NCBI RefSeq assembly: GCF_900103165.1 | Contig: NZ_FNKY01000001.1 | Location: 868,001-932,000, forward strand | Direction: 5' to 3' | DNA length: 64,000 bases | DNA from: Nitrosospira multiformis | GTDB taxonomy: Bacteria; Pseudomonadota; Gammaproteobacteria; Burkholderiales; Nitrosomonadaceae | In this document: one piece after another, positions 46,691 to 54,574 of the stretch | Numbering within the stretch: position 1 is the first letter of the stretch | Layout: each line of letters opens with the position of its first letter | The notes under the pieces: generated by a model | What the model was told of the DNA's origin: nothing | Databases searched by the model: none | What the model saw: only the letters and a program-made list of their open reading frames with translations | Position numbers and translations under genes: made by a program

Positions 46691-48835
46691 TCAAATTGCT
46701 TGCCTGGCCGGAAAGGTAATTGAAACTCGCGCGCCGCGAGGCTGGATATTCTCTATTTCAATCACACCGCTGTGTTCCTCAACGATTTTTTTAACAATGG
46801 GTAGTCCGAGTCCCGTACCTCTGGACTTGGTGGTAACGTAGGGTTCGAACACCCGGGCTCGGACTTGTTCGGGGAATCCCGCACCGTTATCACTCACGCT
46901 AAATCGCATTCCATTTGACACAATTTCGGTTCGAACCATGATAGCGGGTTCCGGGACGCCCATCAGTGTATCCTGAGCATTCTGCAAGAGATTGTGAATA
47001 ACCTGTCGTAACCGCGCGGAGTCACCCCTCACCGCCGGCAGATCTGAAGCCAGGGCCAAATCGATGTGAGGCTGCCGATCTCCAGGCACCCCTGTGCTCG
47101 CAGCCTCATATAATGCAAGCACTTCCCGCACCAGGCCGTTGAAATCCAGCATATGAAATTCCAGTTCGGGTGCCCGCGCATATTCACTGAATTCATTGAC
47201 CATTTTTTTAAGTGCTTCGACCTGATTGACGATCGTTTCGGTGGACCGCCGCAAGATATGGGCATCCTGCGTACTTAATTTCTCCGCGAGCTTGTGCTGC
47301 ATACGCTCGGCCGAAAGCTGTATCGGTGTGAGCGGATTTTTGATTTCGTGGGCCAGGCGCCGTGCCACCTCGCCCCAGGCGGCGGTACGCTGAGCCTGCA
47401 ATAAACTGGTAATATCATCAAACACCACGACACCGCCGCTGCCCGATACGTGCGGCAGACGTGTCCCGCGAAGCAGCAATACCTGATTGGTGCCATCCCT
47501 CGTGCGTTCCACCTGACACTGCCATTCGCCCCTTTTACCAGAATGAAATCCTTCAAGAATTTCCGCCTTGAAAGAATTCAGTTGAGGTTCGCGCACTGCG
47601 CATTCTTCAATGGTTAATCCCTGGAGACCCATCAGTGGAACCTTCAGGATTTGCTCGGCGCTAAGATTAGCGGTGCGCATACGCAGGTTTTCGTCAAATA
47701 CCAGAACGCCGGATGAGAGGTTGGCCAGTATGTTTTCCAGATAAGCCCGGGCGCTTTCCACCTCTTGCTGATTGCGCTCGGCTGTAACGCGAGCTTCCTC
47801 CAACTGCTGAGTCATGAGATTAAATGATTCGGTCAGCACGCCCAGCTCATCGCGGCTCTGGACGGGATGGCGCCTGCTGAAGTCGCCTTGTGCTACGGCT
47901 CGGGTACCTTCGGCCAGCATGCCCAATGGTGCGCTCAGCCGCTCACTGATAAGGAACGCCGCCGCCAGCGCGGAAAAAAGCGAAAGCAACAACGCGAGTG
48001 TGAGCGTCACGCCATACAATCCCTTCAGTCCTTCGCGCGAGAGCAGCAATTCCTGATAGTCGCGATACGCCGCCTGCACTATTTCCGCATCTTCGGTTAG
48101 CTGCTTCGGTACCGGTTGCAATAATTGCAACATCCACCCATCACCTTTCATGCCTGTTGCATCGATAGGCGCCACCACCCTTAAATACAAACCTTTGTCG
48201 GGAATGGATTCAACCGTACTGTAGATATTCTCTGTTCTCACCTGTCGCATTACCGCAGCACTGAGCGTGTCCGGGAATAATCTCGTGTCATGTAAGCCAG
48301 CAAATACCATTTGCTTTCCATTCTGATCAAACAACGTGGCTTCCTGGATTTGGGATTGATTCAGCAACTGCTCCAGCATCGGTAGCGGCGAGGCGGACTC
48401 TTCAGCCAGGGTAAGGGTGACAGACTGAGCTTTGTTGCGCAGTTCCACCAGGAGATTGTCGAGAATGGTACGTCCGAGGTTCAATCCTCCCTCGAGCGCA
48501 CGATCCACTTTGACATCAAACCAGGATTCGATACTTTTCCCGAGGAACTGCACAGAGACGCCATACACCAGCGCACCCGGGAGAATCGCCATCAGGGAGA
48601 AGATCAGCAACAGGCGTAGCGCCAGCCTGGAACCGAATACGCCGGCCTTGAGCCTGCGTTTGAGTCTCCACAGCAAATATCCCACCACCGCCATGAGAAA
48701 CAACACGAAGCCGACATTGACCCGGATCAGAAGTCTATATTTTCGTTCAAAGAGCCCTGTGTCGGCACCCGCGGTGGCGAGCAGAAACAGCATGACCGCA
48801 CCCAGTCCCGCACCGATGATGATGACGTATTTCAC
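46691..48835 (-). CDS. NtrY-like sensor histidine kinase
   Basis: 714-residue membrane kinase. Three N-terminal hydrophobic segments (about 1-20, 38-56, 72-95), a periplasmic region, another membrane helix near 275-300, a HAMP linker, a PAS-like domain, then HisKA with the phospho-acceptor in RRLAHEIKNPLTPIQLSAE (His about 496) and HATPase with SDNGAGFP and TGLGLPIVKKIVEEH. The architecture is that of NtrY, linked to nitrogen or redox signalling in other Proteobacteria. GTG start at 48835 overlaps the stop of the DUF4390 gene (GTGA), so translation is probably coupled. The response regulator lies downstream after a repeat element. Confidence 0.92.
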   Translation of the reverse strand: MKYVIIIGAGLGAVMLFLLATAGADTGLFERKYRLLIRVNVGFVLFLMAVVGYLLWRLKRRLKAGVFGSRLALRLLLIFSLMAILPGALVYGVSVQFLGKSIESWFDVKVDRALEGGLNLGRTILDNLLVELRNKAQSVTLTLAEESASPLPMLEQLLNQSQIQEATLFDQNGKQMVFAGLHDTRLFPDTLSAAVMRQVRTENIYSTVESIPDKGLYLRVVAPIDATGMKGDGWMLQLLQPVPKQLTEDAEIVQAAYRDYQELLLSREGLKGLYGVTLTLALLLSLFSALAAAFLISERLSAPLGMLAEGTRAVAQGDFSRRHPVQSRDELGVLTESFNLMTQQLEEARVTAERNQQEVESARAYLENILANLSSGVLVFDENLRMRTANLSAEQILKVPLMGLQGLTIEECAVREPQLNSFKAEILEGFHSGKRGEWQCQVERTRDGTNQVLLLRGTRLPHVSGSGGVVVFDDITSLLQAQRTAAWGEVARRLAHEIKNPLTPIQLSAERMQHKLAEKLSTQDAHILRRSTETIVNQVEALKKMVNEFSEYARAPELEFHMLDFNGLVREVLALYEAASTGVPGDRQPHIDLALASDLPAVRGDSARLRQVIHNLLQNAQDTLMGVPEPAIMVRTEIVSNGMRFSVSDNGAGFPEQVRARVFEPYVTTKSRGTGLGLPIVKKIVEEHSGVIEIENIQPRGARVSITFPARQAI

Positions 48836-49464
48836 GGCCGGGTATTATCTTGAAGCTTTGGCAACGGCAACCTTGTGCTCCACTGGAGTGTGCCAGTGCT
48901 GAGATCCCATTCCCTGGAGCCAAGCGTTTCCACCTGAAAAGGTTTAGGCAATGCCGAGATATCAAGTCGCATCCGCAATTCCACCGTGTATTCCATATCC
49001 GGTTTTAGCTCGGAACTTGCGATAAGAGGACGGTCGCGCACCCGGCTAAGCGCCTGTAGCGCTTCCTTAAGTGTGTTGAAGTTCTGCGACAGCGTTCCGC
49101 GACTCAAACGGTACTGACGAGTCAGCGCGTAATAGCTCAATCCTTCACGTACTCTGCTTTGTGCAACTCTTTCACCCAGCCAGTACCAACGGAATTTCAT
49201 CAGATTGAGTTCAGTAACGAAATAAAGCACGATACCTTTCTCAAGTGCGCGTTCCAGCTTGGGGTTAAGCGCGATCTCGAAATCAGCGTCAAACTGATAA
49301 CCTTCGTCCGTCGCATCGATCACGATGGATTTTATCTGTATGCTTTCCGCATGCACGGTAGTGCTCAGCGGCAGTGCCATACTCAGCAGTATTACTGCCG
49401 CCGCCTGCAGCACGCGCGCAAAGGAATCAGGCCTTGTGCAGCAGAGCATAAAAGAAACCGTCAT
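48832..49464 (-). CDS. DUF4390 domain protein, secreted or periplasmic
   Basis: 210 residues from ATG 49464, with a hydrophobic N-terminal signal (VLQAAAVILLSMALPLSTTV) ending in HAES. The mature part contains YQFDADFEIALNPKLERALEKG and FRWYWLGERVA, recognised as the DUF4390 group that is commonly found between rsmB and an ntrY-type kinase in Betaproteobacteria. Its function is unknown. The start overlaps the end of rsmB by 38 bases and the stop overlaps the kinase start, so it is in the middle of a tightly packed operon and may supply a periplasmic input to the kinase (inference from position only). Confidence 0.85.
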   Translation of the reverse strand: MTVSFMLCCTRPDSFARVLQAAAVILLSMALPLSTTVHAESIQIKSIVIDATDEGYQFDADFEIALNPKLERALEKGIVLYFVTELNLMKFRWYWLGERVAQSRVREGLSYYALTRQYRLSRGTLSQNFNTLKEALQALSRVRDRPLIASSELKPDMEYTVELRMRLDISALPKPFQVETLGSREWDLSTGTLQWSTRLPLPKLQDNTRP

Positions 49465-50704
49465 GATGAGAGTTCGGCAATAGTTGCCCATCGATTGTTT
49501 CAACCTGGGACAGAGGCAACAGACGGGCGTCTGAATGATGGCGCAGAAACTTCTCCACTTGCAGCTTGTTTTCCTCGGCGAATACCGAACAGGTGGCATA
49601 GAGCAATTTACCATCTCTGGTCAGGATCTGCCACAAGGCATCCAGGATTTTGCGCTGCTTTTCACCAAACCGGGAGAGGTCACTTTCACGTCTCAGCCAT
49701 TTGATGTCGGGGTGGCGGCACACCACGCCCGAGGCGGAGCAGGGCACATCGGCTAAAATACGATCGAATTTCCTGCCATCCCACCATTCCGCCGGGTGCG
49801 CGGCATCTCCGCAAATGATGCGGTGGATATCGAGTTCCAGACGAGAGAGATTTTCTGTTATGCGGGCGACCCGTACGCTGTCATTATCCAACGCGGTTAA
49901 TTCCACTTTCGCTAATTCCAGCAAATGCGCGCTTTTGCCTCCGGGCGCGGCGCAAGCATCCAGGACACGCATGCCGTCGTGCGCGTCCAGCAATGGTGCG
50001 GCAAGTTGGGCGCCCGCATCCTGTACCGACACCAGCCCTTGTGTGAATCCCAGGAGCCTGTCAATTGCGACCGGTTGTGCCAGCTCGAGCGCGTCATTCC
50101 ACAATCGCTGCGTATCCATGCCGTTTTGGTTGAGACGTTTCTCGTATTCCGCCACGCTGATTTTGCGCCGGTTGACCCTCAACGTCATGGGTGGATGCTG
50201 ATTGCCGGCCTCCAATATTGCCTGATAGCTTTGCGGGTAGTGTACGTGAAGTTTGTCTATCCACCACTGTGGATGAGAATACCGTCCCACCTCGTTTTCA
50301 GCCGCCCGTTCCAGAAGATATGCGCGCTGTCGCACAAAGTTGCGCAATACCGCGTTGACCAGTCCTTGGGCACCTTTGTTACCATTCATCACTTGAGTAG
50401 CGGATACGGCATGATCCACAATTGCATGCACGGAAGCTTTGCTGTATCCCAGTTGATACAGGCCCACCAATAATAAATAACGTATATTCCGGTCCCGCAA
50501 TGGCTTGTTCAGTAATAAGCCAAGCAACCTGTCGAGTTGACCATAAAAACGTAGTACACCGTAGCTTAAATCCTGAATGGCTCCGCGTTGCTGGCCAGAA
50601 AGGTCAACGTGGGTACGCCAGACCTCCTGCAATACCTCGGTCAGGCTCGCGCCAGCCAGTACTTTACCCACCGTTGCGGCGGCCAAACACTGAGTTTTAA
50701 TCAT
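49427..50704 (-). CDS. rsmB: 16S rRNA (cytosine967-C5)-methyltransferase RsmB
   Basis: 425 residues from ATG 50704 (MIKTQCLAAATVGKVL). The N-terminal NusB-like domain (about 1-140) is followed by the SAM-dependent m5C methyltransferase domain: VLDACAAPGGKSAHLLEL, ALDNDSVRVARITENL, the catalytic-cysteine motif LADVPCSASGV, and KLLYATCSVFAEENK. All catalytic residues are present. A TTG at 50716 is in frame but adds four non-family residues. A family-1 repeat end lies immediately upstream. Downstream genes overlap it. Confidence 0.96.
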   Translation of the reverse strand: MIKTQCLAAATVGKVLAGASLTEVLQEVWRTHVDLSGQQRGAIQDLSYGVLRFYGQLDRLLGLLLNKPLRDRNIRYLLLVGLYQLGYSKASVHAIVDHAVSATQVMNGNKGAQGLVNAVLRNFVRQRAYLLERAAENEVGRYSHPQWWIDKLHVHYPQSYQAILEAGNQHPPMTLRVNRRKISVAEYEKRLNQNGMDTQRLWNDALELAQPVAIDRLLGFTQGLVSVQDAGAQLAAPLLDAHDGMRVLDACAAPGGKSAHLLELAKVELTALDNDSVRVARITENLSRLELDIHRIICGDAAHPAEWWDGRKFDRILADVPCSASGVVCRHPDIKWLRRESDLSRFGEKQRKILDALWQILTRDGKLLYATCSVFAEENKLQVEKFLRHHSDARLLPLSQVETIDGQLLPNSHHDGFFYALLHKA

Positions 50705-50714
50705 TCCGGCATTC

Positions 50715-50834
50715 AACCTAAATCCGGCAGTTGTAGCGGGTTTATCAAGAAGCTGAAATTCGAGTGTGACAAAAAATCATTATGGATCATGGCATTGAGC
50801 AGTAAAATAAAAGATCAACCGCTAAGTTTGGGTT
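50715..50834 (-). repeat. Family-1 element between fmt and rsmB, entering fmt
   Basis: 120 bases with the clean end AACCTAAATCCGGCAGTT at 50715-50732 and a degenerate end AACCGCTAAGTTTGGGTT at 50817-50834. The degenerate end encodes the last codons and stop of fmt (EPKLSG); the clean end stops 10 bases before the rsmB ATG. The body has ATTATGGATCATGGC, shared with other copies. Confidence 0.72.
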
Positions 50835-51756
50835 CAAACCGGTCGCCCGGCCGCAATGGATGCCCCGAGAGAAATTCTGCCGCACTCATCTTTTTTCCAT
50901 CAGATCTCTGCAAGACTTCCAGTATGAGCGCCCCTTCGCCACAGACCACCACGATTCCGTCGCGTCCTGTTGCCACAATTTCTCCCGGTTGGCCAGCGGC
51001 ATCCGCAGTGACCCTTGTCTGCCATATTTTCATAGCGATTCCACGTACCCGCGAATAAGCGCCGGGGCGAGGATTGAACGCCCGTACTACACGGTTGATG
51101 TTCTCCGCGCTTAGTTGCCAGTCAATTTCCGCTTCATTTTTTTCCAGTTTCGGTGCGTAAGTCGCGGCAATTTCATTCTGAGGAACTCCGGAAAGCATAT
51201 CTTCACGCAAATGCGCCAATGCTTCCACGATGCAAACTGCTCCCAATAAGGCAAGCCTATCATGCAGAGTTTGCGCGGTGTCATCCTCTGCAATTGCGTC
51301 GCTTCGCTGCAACAGCATTGCGCCCGTATCCAGGCCGCGATCCATTTGTATGATGGTGATCCCGGTCTCCCGGTCTCCCGCTAATATTGCCCGCTGGATT
51401 GGGGCGGCTCCCCGCCAGCGGGGCAGCAAGGAAGCATGGATGTTAAGACAACCCAGGCGGGGGATGCTCAAAACAGCTGAAGGCAGAATCAGTCCATAGG
51501 CGACAACCACCATGACATCCGCACCGATGGCAGCGAGTTGCGCGTGCAACTCCGGTTGTTTAAGCGAATAGGGCTGCAGCAAGGTAAATGTGCGTTGTTG
51601 TGCCAGCAATTTGATCGCGCTTGCGGTGGGCTTCATGCCCCGTCCGGAAGGGCGGTCTGGCTGGGTCAGCACCAATGCAATCTCATGCCCGGCATTTGCC
51701 AAGGCTTCAAGCGCGGGAACGGAGAATGGCGGGGTGCCCGCAAAAATAATTTTCAA
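50815..51756 (-). CDS. fmt: Methionyl-tRNA formyltransferase
   Basis: Formylates initiator Met-tRNA using 10-formyl-THF. 313 residues from a TTG at 51756: KIIFAGTPPFSVPALEAL at the N-terminus, the catalytic LNIHASLLPRWRGAAPIQ with Asn/His, and GITIIQMDRGLDTGAML are diagnostic; the C-terminal OB-like domain follows. The TTG start and its preceding TTTAGG lie inside a family-1 repeat end (CCGGATTTAGG-TTG), and the last few codons lie in another copy, so both ends of this essential gene are repeat-bounded. The longer frame to 51843 has no family similarity. def lies upstream, the classical def-fmt pair split by the repeat. Confidence 0.94.
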   Translation of the reverse strand: MKIIFAGTPPFSVPALEALANAGHEIALVLTQPDRPSGRGMKPTASAIKLLAQQRTFTLLQPYSLKQPELHAQLAAIGADVMVVVAYGLILPSAVLSIPRLGCLNIHASLLPRWRGAAPIQRAILAGDRETGITIIQMDRGLDTGAMLLQRSDAIAEDDTAQTLHDRLALLGAVCIVEALAHLREDMLSGVPQNEIAATYAPKLEKNEAEIDWQLSAENINRVVRAFNPRPGAYSRVRGIAMKIWQTRVTADAAGQPGEIVATGRDGIVVVCGEGALILEVLQRSDGKKMSAAEFLSGHPLRPGDRFEPKLSG

Positions 51757-51960
51757 CCTAAATCCGGCAGTTGGGTGAAGTGGAATAGGTACAGGGCAAG
51801 GCGTTGCAGCGCGGCCGTGTGCCGCAAGAACCGTGTAACCCATCCTTTAGCGAACTCGCCCGGAAGGTGAAGGTCAAGGGAGGCAAAAAGTTATTACGGG
51901 TCATGGTGCCTAGTTGGCAAAGGAGCTAAAGAATGAGCGGTCAACTGCCGGATTCAGGTT
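51755..51960 (+). repeat. Family-1 element, longest and best-preserved copy
   Basis: 206 bases from AACCTAAATCCGGCAGTT (51755-51772) to AACTGCCGGATTCAGGTT (51943-51960): 17 of 18 terminal bases are complementary. The body includes AGGTGAAGGTCAAGGGAGGC, AAAAAGTTATTACGGGTCAT and GGAGCTAAAGAATGAGCGG, which define the family. No coding capacity beyond short frames. Its left end contains the fmt start. Confidence 0.8.
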
Positions 51961-52225
51961 CATATAGAACGCGGTTTAGCCAGGAGCGTACACGAAGAAG
52001 ACCCGCCGAAGAGGCGTGGCCGCCTCCCATCAGGACCGCTGGGCAAATACCTTGCAGGTGCACCTCGCGCGATGCGTCTTGGCGTCGTAGATCAAGCCCG
52101 CGTCGTACGTCCTGTGATTTCCGTTTTTGCCAGCAACGCACTTGACAACCCGCCGGATCTATTCAGATGCCTCTCAAATTCAGCGGTCAATGATTCACAC
52201 TTGCCGGTGGCCGGGAAACCGGCCC
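51961..52225. other. Spacer between the repeat element and def
   Basis: GC-rich stretch with frames on both strands (for instance 51941-52141 minus) but none with a recognisable product. Nothing more was seen. Confidence 0.35.
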
Positions 52226-52729
52226 TCACATTACTTTGCGCTGCTGCTTTTTAAACTTGGTTTGAATGCGCGATTGTTTCATCCGCGACCAGTATTCAAC
52301 AAACACTTTGCCTACCAAATGATCCATCTCGTGTTGAATGCATACTGCCAGCAAGCCATCGGCATCGAGCACGAACGGATTGCCATCGCGATCCCATGCC
52401 TCGACCGTGACCCGCTCCGCGCGTTCCACCTTTCCGAATATTCCCGGTACGGACAGACAGCCTTCTTCATAGTCAGATTCACCGCTGCGGGCGGTGATTT
52501 CAGGGTTGATCAACACATGCAGCTGGTTACGGGTATCGGAGATGTCGATTACGATGACACGCTGATGCACGTCAACCTGGGTTGCCGCCAGTCCAATTCC
52601 AGGAGCGGAATACATGGTTTCCGCCATATCGTCCACCAAAGCACGAGTCTCGTCAGTAACCTTCGGTACTCGGTCTGCCACGGTGTGCAGCCGTTCATCC
52701 GGGTATTGTAGTATCTTCAGGAGTGCCAT
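52226..52729 (-). CDS. def: Peptide deformylase
   Basis: Fe/Zn metallo-hydrolase that removes the formyl group from new proteins; partner of fmt. 167 residues with the three family motifs: GIGLAATQ (motif 1), EGCLSVP (motif 2, metal Cys) and QHEMDHL (motif 3, HExxH). The C-terminal tail is lysine/arginine-rich ([17 protein letters not shown]). ATG 52729 lacks a strong ribosome site. It is separated from fmt by 470 bases containing a family-1 element. Confidence 0.96.
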   Translation of the reverse strand: MALLKILQYPDERLHTVADRVPKVTDETRALVDDMAETMYSAPGIGLAATQVDVHQRVIVIDISDTRNQLHVLINPEITARSGESDYEEGCLSVPGIFGKVERAERVTVEAWDRDGNPFVLDADGLLAVCIQHEMDHLVGKVFVEYWSRMKQSRIQTKFKKQQRKVM

Positions 52730-53073
52730 AAAAAGACTTGCGCATTTAATAATCTAAATGCAAAATTTAAACCGTATCATTATGATATTCCGTTTGATCC
52801 CTATCTTGGGTCTATGTCTGGGGTCTCTTGCCGGTAATTCTCCAAGCATAGGTCCATTATATCCTGATTTGGGCCGGAGGCTTGAGTCCGGCCAGCCCGT
52901 CGAAGACACCGATACGAAATCTCGGACAGTCTGACTGCCAATTTGTTGATCCAGACAATCGCTTAGAGGCCTCGCCGCGAGCTTTCTGAAAGAATCAATG
53001 GGTTCCTCTCGGTAATCAAAAAATGTTGTGAACTTGGGCCATTACGCAGTGCGATCACCGTACCATCCATTTG
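52730..53073. other. Intergenic region between def and the repeat pair
   Basis: About 340 bases between the divergent def and dprA units; in many relatives a LysM-protein gene stands between them, but I see no such frame here. No other feature was recognised. Confidence 0.4.
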
Positions 53074-53199
53074 CACCTAAATCCGGCAGTTGGCCGCCCA
53101 TTCATCAATCTGGAATTATGATCCGTAGAGAATTTTTGTGCCATTTTTGATTCTTGCTTCCTGGGTGCGTTCGCCCCGTCCAACTACCGGATTTAGGTT
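53074..53199 (-). repeat. Family-1 element (minus orientation) upstream of dprA
   Basis: 126 bases bounded by CACCTAAATCCGGCAGTT and AACTACCGGATTTAGGTT. Read on the minus strand it contains CTACGGATCATAATTCCAG and GATGAATGGGCGGCCAACTG, as in the other copies. It abuts a second copy in the opposite orientation. Confidence 0.78.
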
Positions 53200-53314
53200 A
53201 AATCCATCTAAGTTAACTCACCAAAGCGAAGGTCAAGTGATGCAAAAAATTATTCCGGGTTATGGCGCCTGGAAATGGGCTGGAAAATGAGCGATCAAAC
53301 TGCCGGATTCATGG
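53200..53314 (+). repeat. Family-1 element (plus orientation) ending at dprA
   Basis: Body AAGCGAAGGTCAAGTGATGC and TTATTCCGGGTTATGGCGCC, right end ATGAGCGATCAAACTGCCGG then ATTCATGG. It seems to share the junction end (53182-53199) with its neighbour. The right end stops 10 bases before the dprA ATG. Confidence 0.72.
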
Positions 53315-53324
53315 ATCGACTAAA

Positions 53325-54407
53325 ATGAAGCCAATAGAGGATATCGAATCCTGGCTTGCACTTGGCTTGATTGATGGTCTTGGTGATGAGTCAATCCGGC
53401 GATTGCTGGTGGCTTTCGGCAGTCCCGCCGGTATTTTTTCCGCAAAAGCTGCCGCACTTGAGCGCCTGGTGAAGAAAAAGATAGCGGACAGCATTGTACA
53501 AGGGGGGGACAGAAAAAAAGTTGCGGTAACGCTTAAATGGCTCGAAGATCCTGCAAACTCGATTATGACGCTGGCTGATCCCGATTATTCTTCGATGCTG
53601 CTCAATATCGCGGATCCTCCTCCGCTTCTCTATCTCAAGGGGAAACGGGAGTTGCTGAGCTCACCCGCACTTGCTGTGGTCGGTAGCCGCAATGCCACAC
53701 CTCAAGGGCTTTCCAACGCGGAAGCTTTTGCCGAGGCTGCAAGTCACGCGGGACTTTGCATTGTGAGTGGAATGGCGCTCGGTGTGGATGCCGCGGCTCA
53801 TCGTGGGGGTCTGCGTGGCGCAGCAGCCAGCATCGCGGTAGTGGGGACTGGCCTGGACGTCGTTTATCCCGCACGCAATCGCGATCTTGCCCATGAGCTG
53901 GCGGAAAAGGGAGTGCTTGTTTCCGAGTTTCCATTGGGCACCCCCGCCGTAGGTAGCAATTTTCCGCGCCGCAACCGCATCATTAGCGGCATGAGCCGGG
54001 GTTGCCTGGTGGTGGAAGCCGCGCTGCAAAGTGGTTCTCTTATTACCGCCCGGCAGGCGCTGGAGCAGGGACGGGACGTATTTGCCATTCCCGGTTCGAT
54101 TCATTCCCCCTTATCAAAGGGTTGTCACGCACTTATCAAACAAGGAGCGAAACTGGTTGAAAGCGCCGAAGATATTCTGGATGAGCTGGGATATCAGTTA
54201 GTACGAAGTACGGTCAACGACACGGATGAACCTGTCGCAGAAGAATCGCTGCTGCTGAAATATCTCGGCCATGACGTCGCCAACATCGATACACTGTGCA
54301 CCCGTAGTGGCTTGACGGCGGAAACAGTATCAGCGATGCTATTATCGCTTGAACTGGATGGCGTGGTCGCCACGCTGCCGGGTGGATGCTACCAGCGGCT
54401 GCGGTAG
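53325..54407 (+). CDS. dprA: DNA-processing protein DprA
   Basis: Loads RecA on incoming single-stranded DNA in natural transformation. 360 residues from ATG 53325: an N-terminal SAM-like helical part (WLALGLIDGLGDESIRRLL), the Rossmann-like core with VVGSRNATPQG, IVSGMALGVDAAAHRGGL and FPRRNRIISGMSRG, and a C-terminal winged-helix (YLGHDVANIDTLCTRSGL). All core motifs are present, so the gene should be functional. The 21 extra codons from the start of the open frame at 53262 are encoded in the adjoining repeat and are rejected. Confidence 0.95.
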   Translation: MKPIEDIESWLALGLIDGLGDESIRRLLVAFGSPAGIFSAKAAALERLVKKKIADSIVQGGDRKKVAVTLKWLEDPANSIMTLADPDYSSMLLNIADPPPLLYLKGKRELLSSPALAVVGSRNATPQGLSNAEAFAEAASHAGLCIVSGMALGVDAAAHRGGLRGAAASIAVVGTGLDVVYPARNRDLAHELAEKGVLVSEFPLGTPAVGSNFPRRNRIISGMSRGCLVVEAALQSGSLITARQALEQGRDVFAIPGSIHSPLSKGCHALIKQGAKLVESAEDILDELGYQLVRSTVNDTDEPVAEESLLLKYLGHDVANIDTLCTRSGLTAETVSAMLLSLELDGVVATLPGGCYQRLR

Positions 54408-54574
54408 TTATCACGGCGGATAGTCCAATCGTTCTCGCCATCCGTGTAATCCCGAAAAGGCAATTGAGCGTAAAGTAATTGTAATGCTTACGTAAATTGG
54501 ACTGCGCCGCCCGATAATCGGGTGTGTGCTTTCTCAGAACTGCACCCCAACCACGGAATGTTCACAGGAGTTTC

